43,747 nucleotides of DNA from JAJDBU01 sp046756925 (GTDB taxonomy: Bacteria > Nitrospirota > Nitrospiria > SBBL01 > JAADHI01): positions 1 to 43,747 of the forward strand of contig JBHHXH010000016.1 of NCBI GenBank assembly GCA_046756925.1. Direction: 5' to 3'. Position 1 is the stretch's first letter, and each line of letters starts with the position of its first letter. Position numbers and translations under genes: made by a program. Shown one piece after another: positions 43,454-43,747 of the stretch. The notes beneath the pieces were generated by a model. The model did not search any database. It saw only the letters and a list, made by a program, of their open reading frames with translations, and had not been told where the DNA came from.

Positions 43454-43747
43454 CTATCTCTAAAGAATGGTTCGGATTGATACTAATGGAACGATCCGAA
43501 GCGGCATTTCTCTTATATAGAGTATAGCAGCCAATAATGGCAAAGGATTCACACACCGCACTGGCAACCCCGCTTCAATGAATATGTATTTATATTTTAT
43601 AAACCAGTAGTTTTTAATTTATACTTAATGTAATAAATTAATTAACAAAAGAGGGGCTTGCTTGCACCATTGGATTCGCAAACGACACATTAGAGTAAAG
43701 AACCCCGCCCTTCCGGACGGGGCTTTTTTAAAACAACTTCAACTGCT
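43454..43747. other. Intergenic end region
   Basis: No protein gene is visible here. The centre (43590-43650) is AT-rich and may hold promoters for plsY on one strand and for the transcript ending at 43729 on the other. Confidence 0.4.
43703..43729 (+). terminator. Plus-strand intrinsic terminator without a visible gene
   Basis: CCCCGCCC pairs with GGACGGGG (one mismatch, TTCC loop), followed by CTTTTTTA. It is oriented for plus-strand transcripts, but no plus-strand gene precedes it within 4.5 kb, so it may end a small RNA or form part of a leader of a gene beyond the window. Confidence 0.8.

Overview
The window looks like a contiguous piece of a chromosome from an autotrophic, Gram-negative-like bacterium with roughly balanced base composition. 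Three things suggest a Nitrospirota-type lineage or another user of the reductive TCA cycle: a five-subunit 2-oxoacid:ferredoxin oxidoreductase of the Hydrogenobacter/Nitrospira kind, a DAB-type inorganic carbon uptake operon beside it, and a squalene/phytoene synthase gene. The taxon is an inference; no rRNA or other decisive marker is present.

Layout. 1-5200: a hicBA toxin-antitoxin pair; thiC with a promoter, TPP riboswitch and terminator; a prenyl synthase/FAD oxidoreductase pair; then htrA on the other strand with a strong terminator. 6.8-14.2 kb, minus strand: porEABGD (CO2-fixing oxidoreductase), followed by a translationally coupled run of zinc ribbon, TDG/Mug glycosylase, modA, modB, modC. 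14.9-21.6 kb, plus strand and divergent from por: a four-gene carbon uptake operon made of a NuoL-like DabB, a second NuoM-like membrane protein, a long DabA with all four zinc/active-site residues, and a PII-like regulator. 21.6-25.1 kb, minus: typA and an rhlE-type DEAD-box helicase whose leader contains a complete intrinsic terminator. 25.4-29 kb, plus: two tandem CBS-domain proteins and an EF-G-like GTPase with a changed G4 motif. 29.2-37.4 kb, plus: pyrimidine operon pyrR-pyrB-pyrC-carA-sppA-carB, preceded by a readable PyrR attenuator. 37.4-39.1 kb: greA, a SAM hydrolase and a small membrane protein. 39.1-39.2 kb: a 108-bp element with 20-bp perfect terminal inverted repeats and 9-bp direct repeats. 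39.2-43.5 kb, minus: plsY, a large membrane TPR/zinc-ribbon protein, a PATAN/DUF4388 protein and an RCK_C-domain protein.

How it fits together. The por and dab operons face away from a shared 0.7-kb control region, so bicarbonate/CO2 supply and CO2 fixation are plausibly co-regulated. The dab operon has two different proton-channel-type subunits plus a PII sensor. This resembles the NdhF/NdhD/Cup arrangement of cyanobacterial CO2 uptake more than the minimal two-gene DAB. Nucleotide and thiamine synthesis are both under RNA-based attenuation (PyrR, TPP), and the helicase may be as well. I see no CRISPR array, tRNA, rRNA, prophage or complete insertion sequence. The strongest mobile-DNA signal is the short element at 39.1 kb.
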